A stretch of DNA of 64,000 nucleotides from Bacteroides ovatus (GTDB lineage: Bacteria > Bacteroidota > Bacteroidia > Bacteroidales > Bacteroidaceae): NCBI RefSeq assembly GCF_001314995.1, contig NZ_CP012938.1:6200001-6264000 (forward strand), in the 5' to 3' direction. Below, one piece after another: positions 1 through 8,547 of this stretch; position 1 is the first letter of the stretch; each line of letters starts with the position of its first letter. Below the pieces are notes generated by a model, which saw only the letters and a program-made list of their open reading frames with translations, searched no databases and had not been told where the DNA came from. The position numbers were made by a program, and so were the translations under genes.

Positions 1-869
1 GCGCCTTCACCCTTTCCGGCTCCTACCAGTGTATGAATCTCATCAATGAACAGAATTATATCACCTTCTGATTTCTTCACTTCATTGACAACTGATTTCA
101 GTCGTTCTTCAAACTCACCTTTATACTTTGCACCGGCAACCAGTGCTCCCATATCCAATGAATAGACCTGTTTGTTTTTCAGGTTTTCAGGTACATCTCC
201 TCGAAGGATACGATGTGCCAAGCCTTCTACGATTGCTGTCTTACCAGTTCCCGGTTCACCGATTAGAATCGGATTATTCTTTGTACGGCGGCTCAATATC
301 TGGAGTACCCGGCGGATTTCTTCATCACGTCCAATTACAGGATCCAGTTTTCCGCTACGGGCAGCTTCGTTCAGGTTGATAGCGTACTTTTCCAATGATT
401 GATAAGTATCTTCACTAGATTGTGACGTTACTTTTTCTCCTTTCCTCAACTCGCTGATGGCATTGCGTAATTCTTTTTCCGTCATACCGGCATCTTTCAA
501 GATAGTGGAGACGGTACTTTTCACAGTCAGCAATGCTAGTATGATATGCTCTAATGAAACAAACTCATCGCCCATTTCTTTAGAATACTGTGTTGCTTTC
601 TGCAATACTTCGTTAGATTCACGACTCAGATACGGTTCTCCGCCGGATACTTTTGGCAGGGAGTCGATCTGTTTGTCGACAACAAGAGCTACCTGCTGTC
701 CGTTCATGCCAAGTTTCTGGAAGATGAAGTTAGTGACATTTTCACCCACCTTCATTACTCCCTGCATGATGTGGACAGGTTCAATGGCTTGTTGTCCCCG
801 GCTTTGTACCAGGTTCACGGCCTCCTGTACCGCTTCTTGAGATTTGATGGTAAAATTGTTAAAGTTCAT
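1..869 (-). CDS. clpB: ClpB disaggregase, N-terminal part (runs off window)
   Basis: This is the first 289 residues of the AAA+ protein disaggregase ClpB, which works with DnaK to pull proteins out of aggregates in the cytoplasm. The start ATG is at 867-869 and the gene leaves the window at base 1, so the rest of the first ATPase domain and all of the second are missing here. Residues 1 to about 150 match the double Clp_N repeat. The first AAA+ module then begins, with a Walker A motif (GEPGTGKT) and a Walker B motif (ILFIDEIH) just before the edge. An AGGAG-like stretch lies a few bases upstream of the start, and a sigma-54-type promoter sits about 50 bases upstream. The identification is secure because domain order and motifs match the family throughout. 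Confidence 0.96.
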   Translation of the reverse strand, partial: MNFNNFTIKSQEAVQEAVNLVQSRGQQAIEPVHIMQGVMKVGENVTNFIFQKLGMNGQQVALVVDKQIDSLPKVSGGEPYLSRESNEVLQKATQYSKEMGDEFVSLEHIILALLTVKSTVSTILKDAGMTEKELRNAISELRKGEKVTSQSSEDTYQSLEKYAINLNEAARSGKLDPVIGRDEEIRRVLQILSRRTKNNPILIGEPGTGKTAIVEGLAHRILRGDVPENLKNKQVYSLDMGALVAGAKYKGEFEERLKSVVNEVKKSEGDIILFIDEIHTLVGAGKGEG

Positions 870-919
870 ATCTTTGTTCTCCTTTCTTATTTCACGTTTT
901 TAATAACACCTAAGAGGGC

Positions 920-935
920 GCAAAAGATTTGCCAA
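920..935 (-). promoter_or_regulatory. Sigma-54-type (-24/-12) promoter of clpB
   Basis: Read on the minus strand this is TTGGCAAATCTTTTGC, with the invariant GG and GC separated by exactly ten bases as in RpoN promoters. The predicted start of transcription falls near 908, giving a leader of about 40 bases before the clpB ATG. A similar element precedes dnaK at 12264-12280. Confidence 0.55.
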
Positions 936-1154
936 GTATAAAAATATGACAAAATAGCATGAGTATTAAGGAGTTAAAGGACAAAATGACCTTTTTATCT
1001 GGGAGTAACTGACGAATTTGCTATAAAATATCATTTGTTACCTGATACGCTTGTTTGTGTAATCTTAGCCTGTGATGAAAGAAAATAAATATTGAAAAGT
1101 GGATAAATAAAAGTATTGTAGTATCTTTATCCGCTGTAATAATATAGATGGTAT

Positions 1155-1742
1155 ATGAGTGATAAGCCCCAAATAAAACTTGCTGAAACAGTGGTGTTGA
1201 TTGACGCTGCTTTTTTGAATTTTGTAATAACGGATATAAAAGGATATTTTGAAGAAACTTTGCATCGTTCTTTACAAGAGATAGACCTTTCGATGTTGAC
1301 CACCTATATAACCTTGGATGCAGGGATTACAGAAGGGAAGAACGAGGTGCAATTTCTTTTTGTGTATGATAAAGAATCCAGTCGATTGCAATATTGCCAA
1401 CCTTCCGGTTTGCAGGAAGAATTGAATGGAGTTGCGTTTCAGAGCCCTTATGGTGAATATTCTTTTGCCAGCGTTCCATCGGAAGGAATGGTGTCAAGAG
1501 AAGATTTGTTTTTGGATTTACTCTCTATCGTTTCCGATTCGGCAGACGTGAAAAGGATGATCGTTATTTCTTTCAATGAGGAGTATGGAAAGAAAGTGAC
1601 TGATGCTTTGCATGAAGTGAAAGGCAAAGAGGTCATTCAATTCCGTATGAATGAGCCCGAACTTCCGGTGGATTATAAATGGGATATGCTGGCTTTCCCT
1701 GTCATGCAGGCGTTGGGGATAAAAGCGGAAGAATTGCAATAA
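1155..1742 (+). CDS. Conserved protein of unknown function
   Basis: This 195-residue acidic protein has no signal peptide or membrane segment and is therefore likely cytoplasmic. I do not recognise a catalytic motif. It starts at the ATG at 1155 and ends 70 bases before a LysR regulator on the same strand; the divergent neighbour is clpB. The composition (alternating hydrophobic strands, an acidic middle, C-terminal LGIKAEELQ) suggests a compact alpha/beta fold. Codon use resembles the surrounding core genes, and the clean start and stop support a real gene. A link to protein quality control through clpB is possible from position only. Confidence 0.8.
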   Translation: MSDKPQIKLAETVVLIDAAFLNFVITDIKGYFEETLHRSLQEIDLSMLTTYITLDAGITEGKNEVQFLFVYDKESSRLQYCQPSGLQEELNGVAFQSPYGEYSFASVPSEGMVSREDLFLDLLSIVSDSADVKRMIVISFNEEYGKKVTDALHEVKGKEVIQFRMNEPELPVDYKWDMLAFPVMQALGIKAEELQ

Positions 1743-1812
1743 CTATTGTGCTTTTATTCTTTCTGTAATTCATTATTCGTCATTGATTTCTTAACTGTTA
1801 ATCATAATTGCC

Positions 1813-2709
1813 GTGTCCGATTTTCGTTTAAAAGTATTTCAGAGCGTAGCGAAGAATCTAAGCTTTACGAAGGCTTCGCAAGAATTGTTTGTCAGTCAAC
1901 CTGCTATCACCAAACATATTCAGGAGTTGGAGACTTACTATCAAGCTCGTTTGTTCGACCGTCAAGGGAACAAAATCTCACTGACTAAGGCCGGAGAATT
2001 GCTGTTGAAACATAGCGAGAAAATCTTGGACGATTATAAACAATTAGAATATGAGATGCATCTGTTGCATAATGAATATATCGGCGAACTGAAATTGGGG
2101 GCCAGTACTACGATTGCGCAATATGTACTTCCTCCTCTGTTAGCGAACTTTATAGCCAAGTTTCCGCAAATCAATCTTTCTTTGATTAATGGAAATTCCC
2201 GGGGAGTGGAAGCTGCCTTGCAAGAGCATCGGATTGATTTGGGACTGGTCGAAGGGATCTTCCGCTTACCTAATCTGAAATATACTCCATTTTTGCAAGA
2301 CGAACTGGTTGCCGTGGTGCATACACAGAGTAAATTAGCTGTCACGGATGAGATTACTCCGGAAGATTTGCTGAATATTCCTTTGGTTTTGCGGGAGAGG
2401 GGCTCCGGTACATTAGATGTGTTTGAACGTGCCTTATTGCAACATAATCTCAAACTTTCTTCTTTAAATGTATTGATGTATCTCGGTAGTACAGAGAGTA
2501 TCAAGCTTTTTTTGGAACATACGGACTGTATGGGAATTGTTTCTATCCGTTCGGTGCATAAAGAGCTTGTAGCTGGCAATCTCCGTGTAGTCGAAATAAA
2601 AGGAATGCCGATGCTGCGCGAATTTAACTTTGTACAGCTGCAAGGGCAGGAGGGAGGATTGTCACAGGTGTTTATGCGTTTCGCCGGACATCATAGTAAA
2701 AGCCTGTAA
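1813..2709 (+). CDS. LysR-family transcriptional regulator
   Basis: This 298-residue LysR-type regulator starts at a GTG codon (1813). Residues 2-60 form the winged HTH with the typical wording FTKASQELFVSQPAITKHIQ, followed by the linker helix and a two-lobed periplasmic-binding-protein-like effector domain (about residues 90-290). The effector domain resembles the CysB/CysL-type subgroup, whose members often control sulfur or nitrogen genes. No obvious target is divergently transcribed; the nearest transporter, a YeiH-type putative sulfate exporter, is 3 kb downstream on the same strand, and members of that family are often LysR-controlled. The target and ligand are therefore open. Family assignment is secure. 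Confidence 0.92.
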   Translation: MSDFRLKVFQSVAKNLSFTKASQELFVSQPAITKHIQELETYYQARLFDRQGNKISLTKAGELLLKHSEKILDDYKQLEYEMHLLHNEYIGELKLGASTTIAQYVLPPLLANFIAKFPQINLSLINGNSRGVEAALQEHRIDLGLVEGIFRLPNLKYTPFLQDELVAVVHTQSKLAVTDEITPEDLLNIPLVLRERGSGTLDVFERALLQHNLKLSSLNVLMYLGSTESIKLFLEHTDCMGIVSIRSVHKELVAGNLRVVEIKGMPMLREFNFVQLQGQEGGLSQVFMRFAGHHSKSL

Positions 2710-2762
2710 GTTTGTCTTTTTCTCTCGTGCAATCGCTTCTCCAGAATAAGAAAAATGATTTT

Positions 2763-2915
2763 CATTTCTCATATTCTCATAATTATTTTATAATAATCTT
2801 ATAACCAGGTAATTACTGAATGAGAAACGTTTTGAGAAAGCCTATTTCTCATAGTTTCTTTAGTGAAATAGGCCTCAAAACAGTTATTTCTCATCTATTT
2901 TCGGGGTATTTCTCA
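2763..2915. repeat. Repeated TATTTCTCAT motifs around a hairpin
   Basis: The gap between the LysR gene and the convergent HU-like gene holds four copies of (T)ATTTCTCAT (near 2763, 2843, 2885 and 2908) and one copy on the opposite strand (2820). A broken stem (2830-2836 with 2874-2880, and 2841-2848 with 2865-2872) could form in RNA from either side, so part of this may act as a bidirectional terminator. The function of the repeats is unknown. Confidence 0.45.
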
Positions 2916-2937
2916 TACTGTTATCCTCTTCGTTCGA

Positions 2938-3564
2938 CTATTTTTTCTTTATATATACCCTGTGTGCTCCTCTTCCTGTGATTTCTATTCCAGAATCCGG
3001 TTGATGTCCCCACTGTCTTAGTTCGTTGGTTGCTGCTGTTTGCAACAATCCTGTTAGTTTGCGATATTCCCAAACGGTCAGGAAGGGATGTTCATCCAGA
3101 TACTTTAGAGCTAATGCCAGTCGTTGTTCCGATGTGAATTTATTAGAGGATCGTTGCTTTTTCCAGGGTGCTCTTTCCAGTTGGCATCTTTCGCTGATAT
3201 TTCTCACCATTTCTCGGTCTACCCGGAAATTTACACCTCCTATAAAGATACTTTGTGCGTTGCGATGACTCCCACCTTCTTCCGGATCTTCCCGCTCCTT
3301 GTCTCTGCCTAAAGTAAGAGAGGGAGTAAACGTTCCTATTCCGTCTATCTTTACCGAGCGCCCTTCTGCCATCAAATGCGCCATTTCAATGGCGGTCTGA
3401 AGTAGTACGCCTTCTATGTCTCCTGCACTGAATCCACTGACGTCGCCAACTCGTTGCGCTAACTCTTTTATGCTTGTATTATCTATCCGCGCAAATTTAG
3501 GATAAGTAATTCTTTTGCCTGTTTTCTGAAGATCGGGCATCTCCTCTATGATATATCTTGCCAT
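2938..3564 (-). CDS. HU-like DNA-binding protein with C-terminal extension
   Basis: This 208-residue protein belongs to the Bacteroidetes HU-like family. Residues about 1-125 carry the HU fold, including the segment VKIDGIGTFTPSL, which corresponds to the HU beta-arm entry. Normal HU is about 90 residues. Here about 80 extra residues follow, starting with an Arg/Lys-rich linker and a helical stretch (FTSEQRLALALKYLDEHPFL) that looks like a winged-helix or HTH fold. It is probably a nucleoid-associated or regulatory protein. The upstream region has an unusual array of 21-bp repeats (3673-3756) that could be its own binding sites. The start at 3564 is the only well-placed ATG. Confidence 0.85.
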   Translation of the reverse strand: MARYIIEEMPDLQKTGKRITYPKFARIDNTSIKELAQRVGDVSGFSAGDIEGVLLQTAIEMAHLMAEGRSVKIDGIGTFTPSLTLGRDKEREDPEEGGSHRNAQSIFIGGVNFRVDREMVRNISERCQLERAPWKKQRSSNKFTSEQRLALALKYLDEHPFLTVWEYRKLTGLLQTAATNELRQWGHQPDSGIEITGRGAHRVYIKKK

Positions 3565-3658
3565 ATCATCTATTGTTTAAAGTATTAATAGATAAGTTCT
3601 TTTGTATTAGAGGCAAACTTCCTTTCTTCTAATAGTAAAGTTCCTTTTGATTAATTAT

Positions 3659-3756
3659 AAACTATAAATGCAACTTTTGTTTTTATAATTGAAGCTTGCG
3701 TTTATAAAAACAAAGCTTTCATTTTTATAATCAAAGCTTGCATTTATAGTTTACTC
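3659..3756. repeat. Four 21-bp tandem repeats inside a 15-bp inverted repeat
   Basis: Four units begin at 3673, 3694, 3715 and 3736, each exactly 21 bases apart (two turns of the helix), with the consensus GCTTgCaTTTaTAaaaaCAAA. The array is bounded by a perfect 15-bp inverted repeat (3659-3673 and 3738-3752). It lies 100-190 bases upstream of the HU-like gene and 200 bases upstream of the acetyltransferase gene, so it could be an operator for either. The regular spacing places all units on one face of the DNA. Confidence 0.7.
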
Positions 3757-3940
3757 TTATACAAAGATAAGTTTTCTATTTGACAAAAAGAAGTTTATCC
3801 TTAATAAAGAAGAAGTTTTCTATTAATAGTTTGGGAGGGAATGAAGATGATTAAAGAGAAAGGATATAACGGGATTTTATGCTTAATATATTATTTTCTA
3901 AAAAGTGGATGCAATGCTTCTGTTAGTTTTTAGAAAAGTG

Positions 3941-3948
3941 TATATTTG
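3941..3948 (+). promoter_or_regulatory. Bacteroides -7 promoter element
   Basis: TATATTTG matches the TAnnTTTG consensus. Transcription would begin near 3955, which bears on the start choice for the acetyltransferase downstream. Confidence 0.55.
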
Positions 3949-3955
3949 TAATATT

Positions 3956-4888
3956 ATGAGTCATACTAATATCATGCAAGCTGAAGAAAATGATTTGGTA
4001 AACATTTTATCTTTGCAAAAGAAATCTTTTATGGTGGTGGCCGAACGAATGAATAAATTCGATCTTCCCCCTTTGTTGCAAAATCAGGATGAGATTTGTG
4101 ATGAGTATCAGACAGGCATTATTCTAAAATACGTATCAGATGATGGACAGATTGTAGGTTCTGTCAGGGGATGTATGGATGAAAATAGAGTATGTCATAT
4201 TGGTAAATTGATAGTGCATCCCGATTTTCAGAATAAAGGTATAGGTAGAGAACTTATGACTGAAATAGAACGGTTATTTCCTCACTGTCATAAGTTTTCT
4301 CTTTTTACAGGCGAAGAGACACCCAATACTTTGCATCTATATAGCAAAGTCGGTTATAATATTGTATGTAGAAAAGAAATGGAGGGTATCAGCATGATTA
4401 TTATGGAAAAAGAAAAACTTACTTATAGAGATTTTACGTTTGACGATTTAGAAACTGTTTGTAAATTACCTCGAAACAAGCAGGAACTGTTTTTTATGTT
4501 TCCTAAAGCTGATTTTCCTTTAACAATCAATCAATTAAAGAATACAATAAAAGATAGATTTGATTCGACTGTTGTTTTATTTAATAATGAAGTAGTAGGG
4601 TTTGCAAATTTCTATGAGGTAAGAGAATCTCAATATTGTGCTATTGGAAATGTAATAGTAAGTCCTTGTTTTCGTAATCGTGGCGTTGGCACATTTCTGA
4701 TAAATGCTATGGAAGATATTGGGAAAAAGAAATATAATGTATCGGAGCTTCATTTGTCTTGTTTTGATGCTAATACGAGTGGGCTTCTGTTATATACTAA
4801 ATTAGGATATAAACCCTATGAAATAGAGAAGTACATTAATAAGGAAAACGAAGTCTCGGCTTTAATAGAATTGAAAAAAGTGCTGTGA
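3956..4888 (+). CDS. Tandem GNAT acetyltransferase
   Basis: This protein of about 310 residues contains two GNAT N-acetyltransferase domains in tandem. The first spans about residues 1-145, with the acetyl-CoA loop HPDFQNKGIGREL; the second spans about 155-310, with SPCFRNRGVGTFL. Each is followed by the typical YxKxGY-like ending (LYSKVGY and LYTKLGY). The substrate cannot be read from the sequence. The in-frame ATG at 3956 lies almost on the predicted transcription start, so the ATG at 3974 (protein beginning MQAEENDLV) is an equally good start; an upstream ATG at 3905 lies before the promoter and is unlikely. AT-rich codon use suggests relatively recent acquisition or weak expression. Confidence 0.85.
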   Translation: MSHTNIMQAEENDLVNILSLQKKSFMVVAERMNKFDLPPLLQNQDEICDEYQTGIILKYVSDDGQIVGSVRGCMDENRVCHIGKLIVHPDFQNKGIGRELMTEIERLFPHCHKFSLFTGEETPNTLHLYSKVGYNIVCRKEMEGISMIIMEKEKLTYRDFTFDDLETVCKLPRNKQELFFMFPKADFPLTINQLKNTIKDRFDSTVVLFNNEVVGFANFYEVRESQYCAIGNVIVSPCFRNRGVGTFLINAMEDIGKKKYNVSELHLSCFDANTSGLLLYTKLGYKPYEIEKYINKENEVSALIELKKVL

Positions 4889-4962
4889 TTCGAAATAAAT
4901 CACTTATTTGATTCTGTTATCTCCTGAAAGTATGATAACTTAAAAAAATGCGAGAAGTATCT

Positions 4963-5379
4963 ATGACCAACTATAACTTACAACGATTTTTAGATGCCCA
5001 GCGAGGTGATTATGAACAAGCCCTTGCAGAAGTTAGAAACGGGCGGAAATATTCCCATTGGATTTGGTATATATTTCCTCAACTGAAAGGATTGGGCATG
5101 AGTTATAATTCACAGTATTATGGTCTTAGCGGCAAAGAAGAGGCTGAAGCATATCTTGCCCATCCAATTTTGGGAGAAAGACTTCGTGAAATAACGTCTG
5201 TTTTTCTTCAATTGAAAAATAAAACGGCGCAGGAAGTTTTCGGTTCGTTAGATGCGATGAAAGTATTGTCATGCATGACGCTTTTTAATGAAGTTGCTTC
5301 GGATGATTTGTTTCAGCAAGTGATCGACCATTATTTTCAGGGTAAAGTGGATGAGACAACAAAAAGAAAATTGGAATAA
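4963..5379 (+). CDS. DUF1810 family protein
   Basis: This 138-residue cytoplasmic protein belongs to the DUF1810 family, recognised by the N-terminal pattern NLQRFLDAQ, the Trp/Pro-rich core SHWIWYIFPQLKGLG and the later YYGLSGKEEAEAYLAHP. DUF1810 proteins share the fold of calpastatin-annotated bacterial proteins, but no enzymatic role is established. I chose the ATG at 4963 because the family begins at this point and GAGAAG lies about eight bases upstream; an ATG five codons earlier (4948) is possible. It precedes the YccF gene by 18 bases, so the two may be co-transcribed. Confidence 0.88.
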   Translation: MTNYNLQRFLDAQRGDYEQALAEVRNGRKYSHWIWYIFPQLKGLGMSYNSQYYGLSGKEEAEAYLAHPILGERLREITSVFLQLKNKTAQEVFGSLDAMKVLSCMTLFNEVASDDLFQQVIDHYFQGKVDETTKRKLE

Positions 5380-5397
5380 TAACTAATACTATTTTAT

Positions 5398-5772
5398 ATG
5401 GGCTGTTTAATGAATCTATTGTGGCTGCTGCTTGGTGGTATCTTTACTGCTGTCGAATATCTCATTTCGAGTTTATTGATGATGCTGACCATTATCGGCA
5501 TTCCTTTTGGAATGCAAACATTGAAGTTGGCCGGACTTGCTTTATGGCCTTTCGGTAAAGAAGTCAGAAGTGGGAACCGTTCCGGTGGCTGCCTCTATAT
5601 ATTGATGAATATCCTGTGGATATTTCTGGGTGGCATTTGGATCTGTCTGTCACATTTGGTTTTCGGGGCTATATTGTGCATTACCATTATCGGAATCCCT
5701 TTTGGATTACAACATTTCAAGTTGGCATCTTTGGCATTATCGCCTTTTGGGAAAGACATTGTAACAGTGTAA
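5398..5772 (+). CDS. YccF domain inner-membrane protein
   Basis: This 124-residue integral membrane protein has two copies of the YccF repeat. Each holds hydrophobic segments followed by IIGIPFG and then a short loop ending in a phenylalanine-rich FGK motif (PFGKEV and PFGKDI). Four membrane segments are visible. YccF proteins are widespread inner-membrane proteins of unknown function. The short distance to the DUF1810 gene upstream suggests a shared transcript. No regulatory feature is visible. Confidence 0.9.
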   Translation: MGCLMNLLWLLLGGIFTAVEYLISSLLMMLTIIGIPFGMQTLKLAGLALWPFGKEVRSGNRSGGCLYILMNILWIFLGGIWICLSHLVFGAILCITIIGIPFGLQHFKLASLALSPFGKDIVTV

Positions 5773-5854
5773 GAGTAGTTGGGAGAGAGTATGCTTATAA
5801 TTAAAAGTTATAATGCATAATTAGAAACTATTGGTGGGTCTTGATTGTTTACCG

Positions 5855-5862
5855 TACCTTTG
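5855..5862 (+). promoter_or_regulatory. Bacteroides -7 promoter element of the YeiH-type gene
   Basis: TACCTTTG fits TAnnTTTG, with a TTG-rich -33 region near 5840-5848. Transcription would start near 5869, about 24 bases before the ATG at 5893. Confidence 0.6.
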
Positions 5863-5892
5863 CACCCGGAAAACGATTAAAGACAAAAAGAT

Positions 5893-6885
5893 ATGATTTC
5901 AACAGCTACAAAAACTTTGCAGGCAAATAATAAGATGATTTATGTTGCGCTGCTTTCCACTCTGACTTTCTTCCTGTTTTTAGACTATATTCCGGGATTG
6001 GAAGCATGGTCGGCTTGGGTAACTCCTCCCGTTGCTTTGTTCCTCGGACTTATTTTTGCATTAACTTGCGGACAAGCACATCCAAAGTTTAATAAGAAAA
6101 CATCGAAATATCTGTTGCAATATTCAGTAGTAGGACTGGGATTCGGTATGAACCTTCATTCTGCTTTAGCTTCCGGTAAGGAAGGTATGGAATTTACGGT
6201 CATTTCAGTAATCGGAACATTGGTAATTGGCTGGTTCATCGGACGTAAATTGTTTAAAATAGATCGGAATACAGCTTATCTTATCAGTTCGGGAACCGCT
6301 ATCTGTGGTGGTAGTGCTATCGCAGCAGTGGGACCGGTGTTGAAAGCGAAGGACAGTGAAATGTCTGTGGCATTAGGTACAATCTTTATCTTGAATGCTA
6401 TTGCACTTTTCATTTTCCCTGCCATTGGTCATGCATTGAATATGGATCAACAACAGTTTGGAACATGGGCAGCTATTGCCATTCATGATACCAGTTCTGT
6501 AGTAGGCGCGGGAGCTGCCTATGGTGAAGAAGCATTAAAAGTGGCTACTACTATCAAATTGACCCGTGCTCTTTGGATTATCCCGATGGCTTTTGCTACT
6601 TCCTTTATTTTCAAGAGCAAAGGACAAAAGATCAGTATTCCATGGTTTATCCTCTTCTTCGTATTGGCATTGGTGGTAAATACTTATTTACTGGATGGAG
6701 TGCCACAATTAGGAGCAGCTATCAACGGTATTGCCCGTAAGACTTTGACGATAACTATGTTCTTCATCGGTGCTTCTCTTTCTATTGATGTTTTGAAAGC
6801 CGTTGGAATTAAACCTCTGATTCAAGGAATATTGCTTTGGATAATTATCAGCTTGAGTACATTGGCATACATTTATTTTGTATAA
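5893..6885 (+). CDS. YeiH/UPF0324 family putative sulfate exporter
   Basis: This 330-residue polytopic membrane protein has about ten hydrophobic helices. Family signatures include SSGTAICGGSAIAAVGP in the middle of the chain and AIHDTSSVVGAGAAYG shortly after, both typical of the YeiH/UPF0324 family, whose members are proposed sulfate or sulfonate exporters. The substrate has not been shown for Bacteroides. It has its own -7 element at 5855-5862 and ends at a shared terminator opposite recA. Its family partner is usually a LysR regulator; the one at 1813 is a candidate. Confidence 0.9.
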   Translation: MISTATKTLQANNKMIYVALLSTLTFFLFLDYIPGLEAWSAWVTPPVALFLGLIFALTCGQAHPKFNKKTSKYLLQYSVVGLGFGMNLHSALASGKEGMEFTVISVIGTLVIGWFIGRKLFKIDRNTAYLISSGTAICGGSAIAAVGPVLKAKDSEMSVALGTIFILNAIALFIFPAIGHALNMDQQQFGTWAAIAIHDTSSVVGAGAAYGEEALKVATTIKLTRALWIIPMAFATSFIFKSKGQKISIPWFILFFVLALVVNTYLLDGVPQLGAAINGIARKTLTITMFFIGASLSIDVLKAVGIKPLIQGILLWIIISLSTLAYIYFV

Positions 6886-6916
6886 GGGATAAAAGAGAGA
6901 ATGATATAAAAAAGAA

Positions 6917-6957
6917 AAAGGTGGGAGAATGATCGTAAACGACTTTCTCCCACCTTT
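6917..6957. terminator. Bidirectional terminator between yeiH-type gene and recA
   Basis: A perfect 13-bp stem (6917-6929 with 6945-6957; AAAGGTGGGAGAA and its complement) with A-rich sequence on one side and T-rich on the other lies between two convergent genes. Confidence 0.8.
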
Positions 6958-7001
6958 GTTTACTTAGCTTTCAGCCTACGGATAAACAGATCTAAAGCTA
7001 T

Positions 7002-8036
7002 TTATTTCTTCTTCAATTCTTCAAAAATCAGTCCTTCCAGTTCTTCTGCCAATTCAGGATTATCCATAATGCATTGTTTAGCGGCATCACGCCCTTGTCC
7101 TAACTTAGTATCGTTGTAGCTATACCATGAACCGCTCTTTTTGATGATTCCCAAGTCAGCACCCAAGTCGATGATTTCTCCGGAGTGGGAGATACCTTCA
7201 CCAAACATGATGTCAAATTCAGCTCTGCGGAAAGGAGGCGCTACTTTGTTCTTCACTACTTTCACTTTGGTCAGTTTACCAAGAATCTCTTCACCATCTT
7301 TGATAGGTTGGCTACCACGGATATCCAAACGTACGGAAGCATAGAATTTCAATGCGTTACCACCAGTCGTTGTTTCCGGGTTACCGAACATAACGCCGAT
7401 CTTCTCACGCAACTGGTTGATGAAAATACAAGTCGTACGTGTCTTGCTCACAGCAGCTGTCAACTTACGGAGTGCCTGAGACATCAAACGTGCCTGAAGA
7501 CCTACCTTATTGTCACCCATGTCACCTTCGATTTCCGCTTTAGGGGTCAGTGCGGCTACAGAGTCGATAACGATGATGTCGATAGCAGAAGAACGGATCA
7601 GTTGTTCTGCAATTTCCAAAGCCTGTTCTCCGTTGTCCGGTTGAGAGATATAAAGATCATCAATGTTCACTCCCAGTTTAGATGCGTAGAAACGGTCGAA
7701 AGCGTGTTCGGCATCAATAAAAGCAGCGATACCGCCGGCCTTTTGTGCTTCAGCAATGGCGTGGATAGCCAATGTTGTTTTACCGGAAGACTCCGGGCCA
7801 TAGATTTCGATGATTCTACCTCTAGGGTAACCTCCAACACCAAGTGCCACGTTCAAGGCAATAGAGCCTGTCGGGATCACTTCTACTTGTTCAACACTAT
7901 CATCACCCATTTTCATGATAGAACCTTTACCGAAGCTCTTTTCTATCTTTTCCATGGCAGCCTGTAAGGCTTTTAGTTTTTCGCTTGATGCCATTTTATT
8001 ATCTGTTTCAAAATTAAGTTCATCTTTCTTTGCCAT
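7002..8036 (-). CDS. recA: RecA recombinase
   Basis: This 344-residue protein is RecA, the ATP-dependent strand-exchange protein that also triggers SOS by promoting LexA self-cleavage. Walker A is at residues 80-88 (GPESSGKTT), and Walker B ([12 protein letters not shown]), the L1/L2 region with [18 protein letters not shown], and the family signature [13 protein letters not shown] follow in order. Length is normal for the family. It is the last gene of a three-gene set: the dehydrogenase gene at 8548 and bcp lie upstream with gaps of 29 and 26 bases, so it is probably transcribed from the promoter at 9792-9799 and perhaps an internal one. No SOS box was recognised. Confidence 0.98.
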   Translation of the reverse strand: MAKKDELNFETDNKMASSEKLKALQAAMEKIEKSFGKGSIMKMGDDSVEQVEVIPTGSIALNVALGVGGYPRGRIIEIYGPESSGKTTLAIHAIAEAQKAGGIAAFIDAEHAFDRFYASKLGVNIDDLYISQPDNGEQALEIAEQLIRSSAIDIIVIDSVAALTPKAEIEGDMGDNKVGLQARLMSQALRKLTAAVSKTRTTCIFINQLREKIGVMFGNPETTTGGNALKFYASVRLDIRGSQPIKDGEEILGKLTKVKVVKNKVAPPFRRAEFDIMFGEGISHSGEIIDLGADLGIIKKSGSWYSYNDTKLGQGRDAAKQCIMDNPELAEELEGLIFEELKKK

Positions 8037-8062
8037 ACCTTATTCTTATATAATTAATGGAG

Positions 8063-8518
8063 TTATTGATTTAAAATCTGTGAGGCATGTTCCTTGGTCT
8101 TCACTTCTTTGGGAGTGATAATCCGTTCTACGATTCCTTCTTCATTAATCAGGAAAGTAGTGCGGAAAGTACCCATGTAAGCACGTCCGTACAGTTTCTT
8201 TTCTCCCCATACTCCAAACTCTTCCACTAACCTTTTGTCAGTGTCGGCAATCAGGGTAAAAGGAAGATTGTTCTTTTCGATAAATTTCTGGTGCGACTTT
8301 TCATTGTCTACGCTGACACCGATTACTTCATAGCCGGCTTTACGTAGTTCGGAATAGTTGTCGCGCAGATTACACGCTTGTGCCGTGCACCCTGATGTAC
8401 TGTCCTTCGGGTAGAAGTACAACACAATCTTTTTTCCTTTATAAGCACTTAAACGGATTTCTTCGCCTTTTTCATTGATGCCTAAGATTTCCGGTGCTTT
8501 ATCTCCTACGTTTATCAT
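8063..8518 (-). CDS. bcp: Thioredoxin-dependent thiol peroxidase (Bcp/PrxQ)
   Basis: This 151-residue peroxiredoxin of the Bcp/PrxQ class reduces hydrogen peroxide and organic peroxides using thioredoxin. The peroxidatic cysteine is Cys44 in STSGCTAQAC, and the resolving cysteine is Cys49, five residues later as in PrxQ enzymes. The chosen start at 8518 gives the usual family N-terminus (MINVGDKAPE); an ATG seven codons upstream (8539) would add a stretch unlike the family. It lies between the dehydrogenase gene and recA with gaps below 30 bases, so the three are likely one transcript, linking oxidative defence and DNA repair. Confidence 0.94.
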   Translation of the reverse strand: MINVGDKAPEILGINEKGEEIRLSAYKGKKIVLYFYPKDSTSGCTAQACNLRDNYSELRKAGYEVIGVSVDNEKSHQKFIEKNNLPFTLIADTDKRLVEEFGVWGEKKLYGRAYMGTFRTTFLINEEGIVERIITPKEVKTKEHASQILNQ

Positions 8519-8547
8519 AACTATCTTTTTAATGAACAAGTCTACTC

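Noticed and set aside
7185..7967. Long open frame antisense to recA
   Set aside because: It is the mirror of conserved recA codons and its translation shows no domain.
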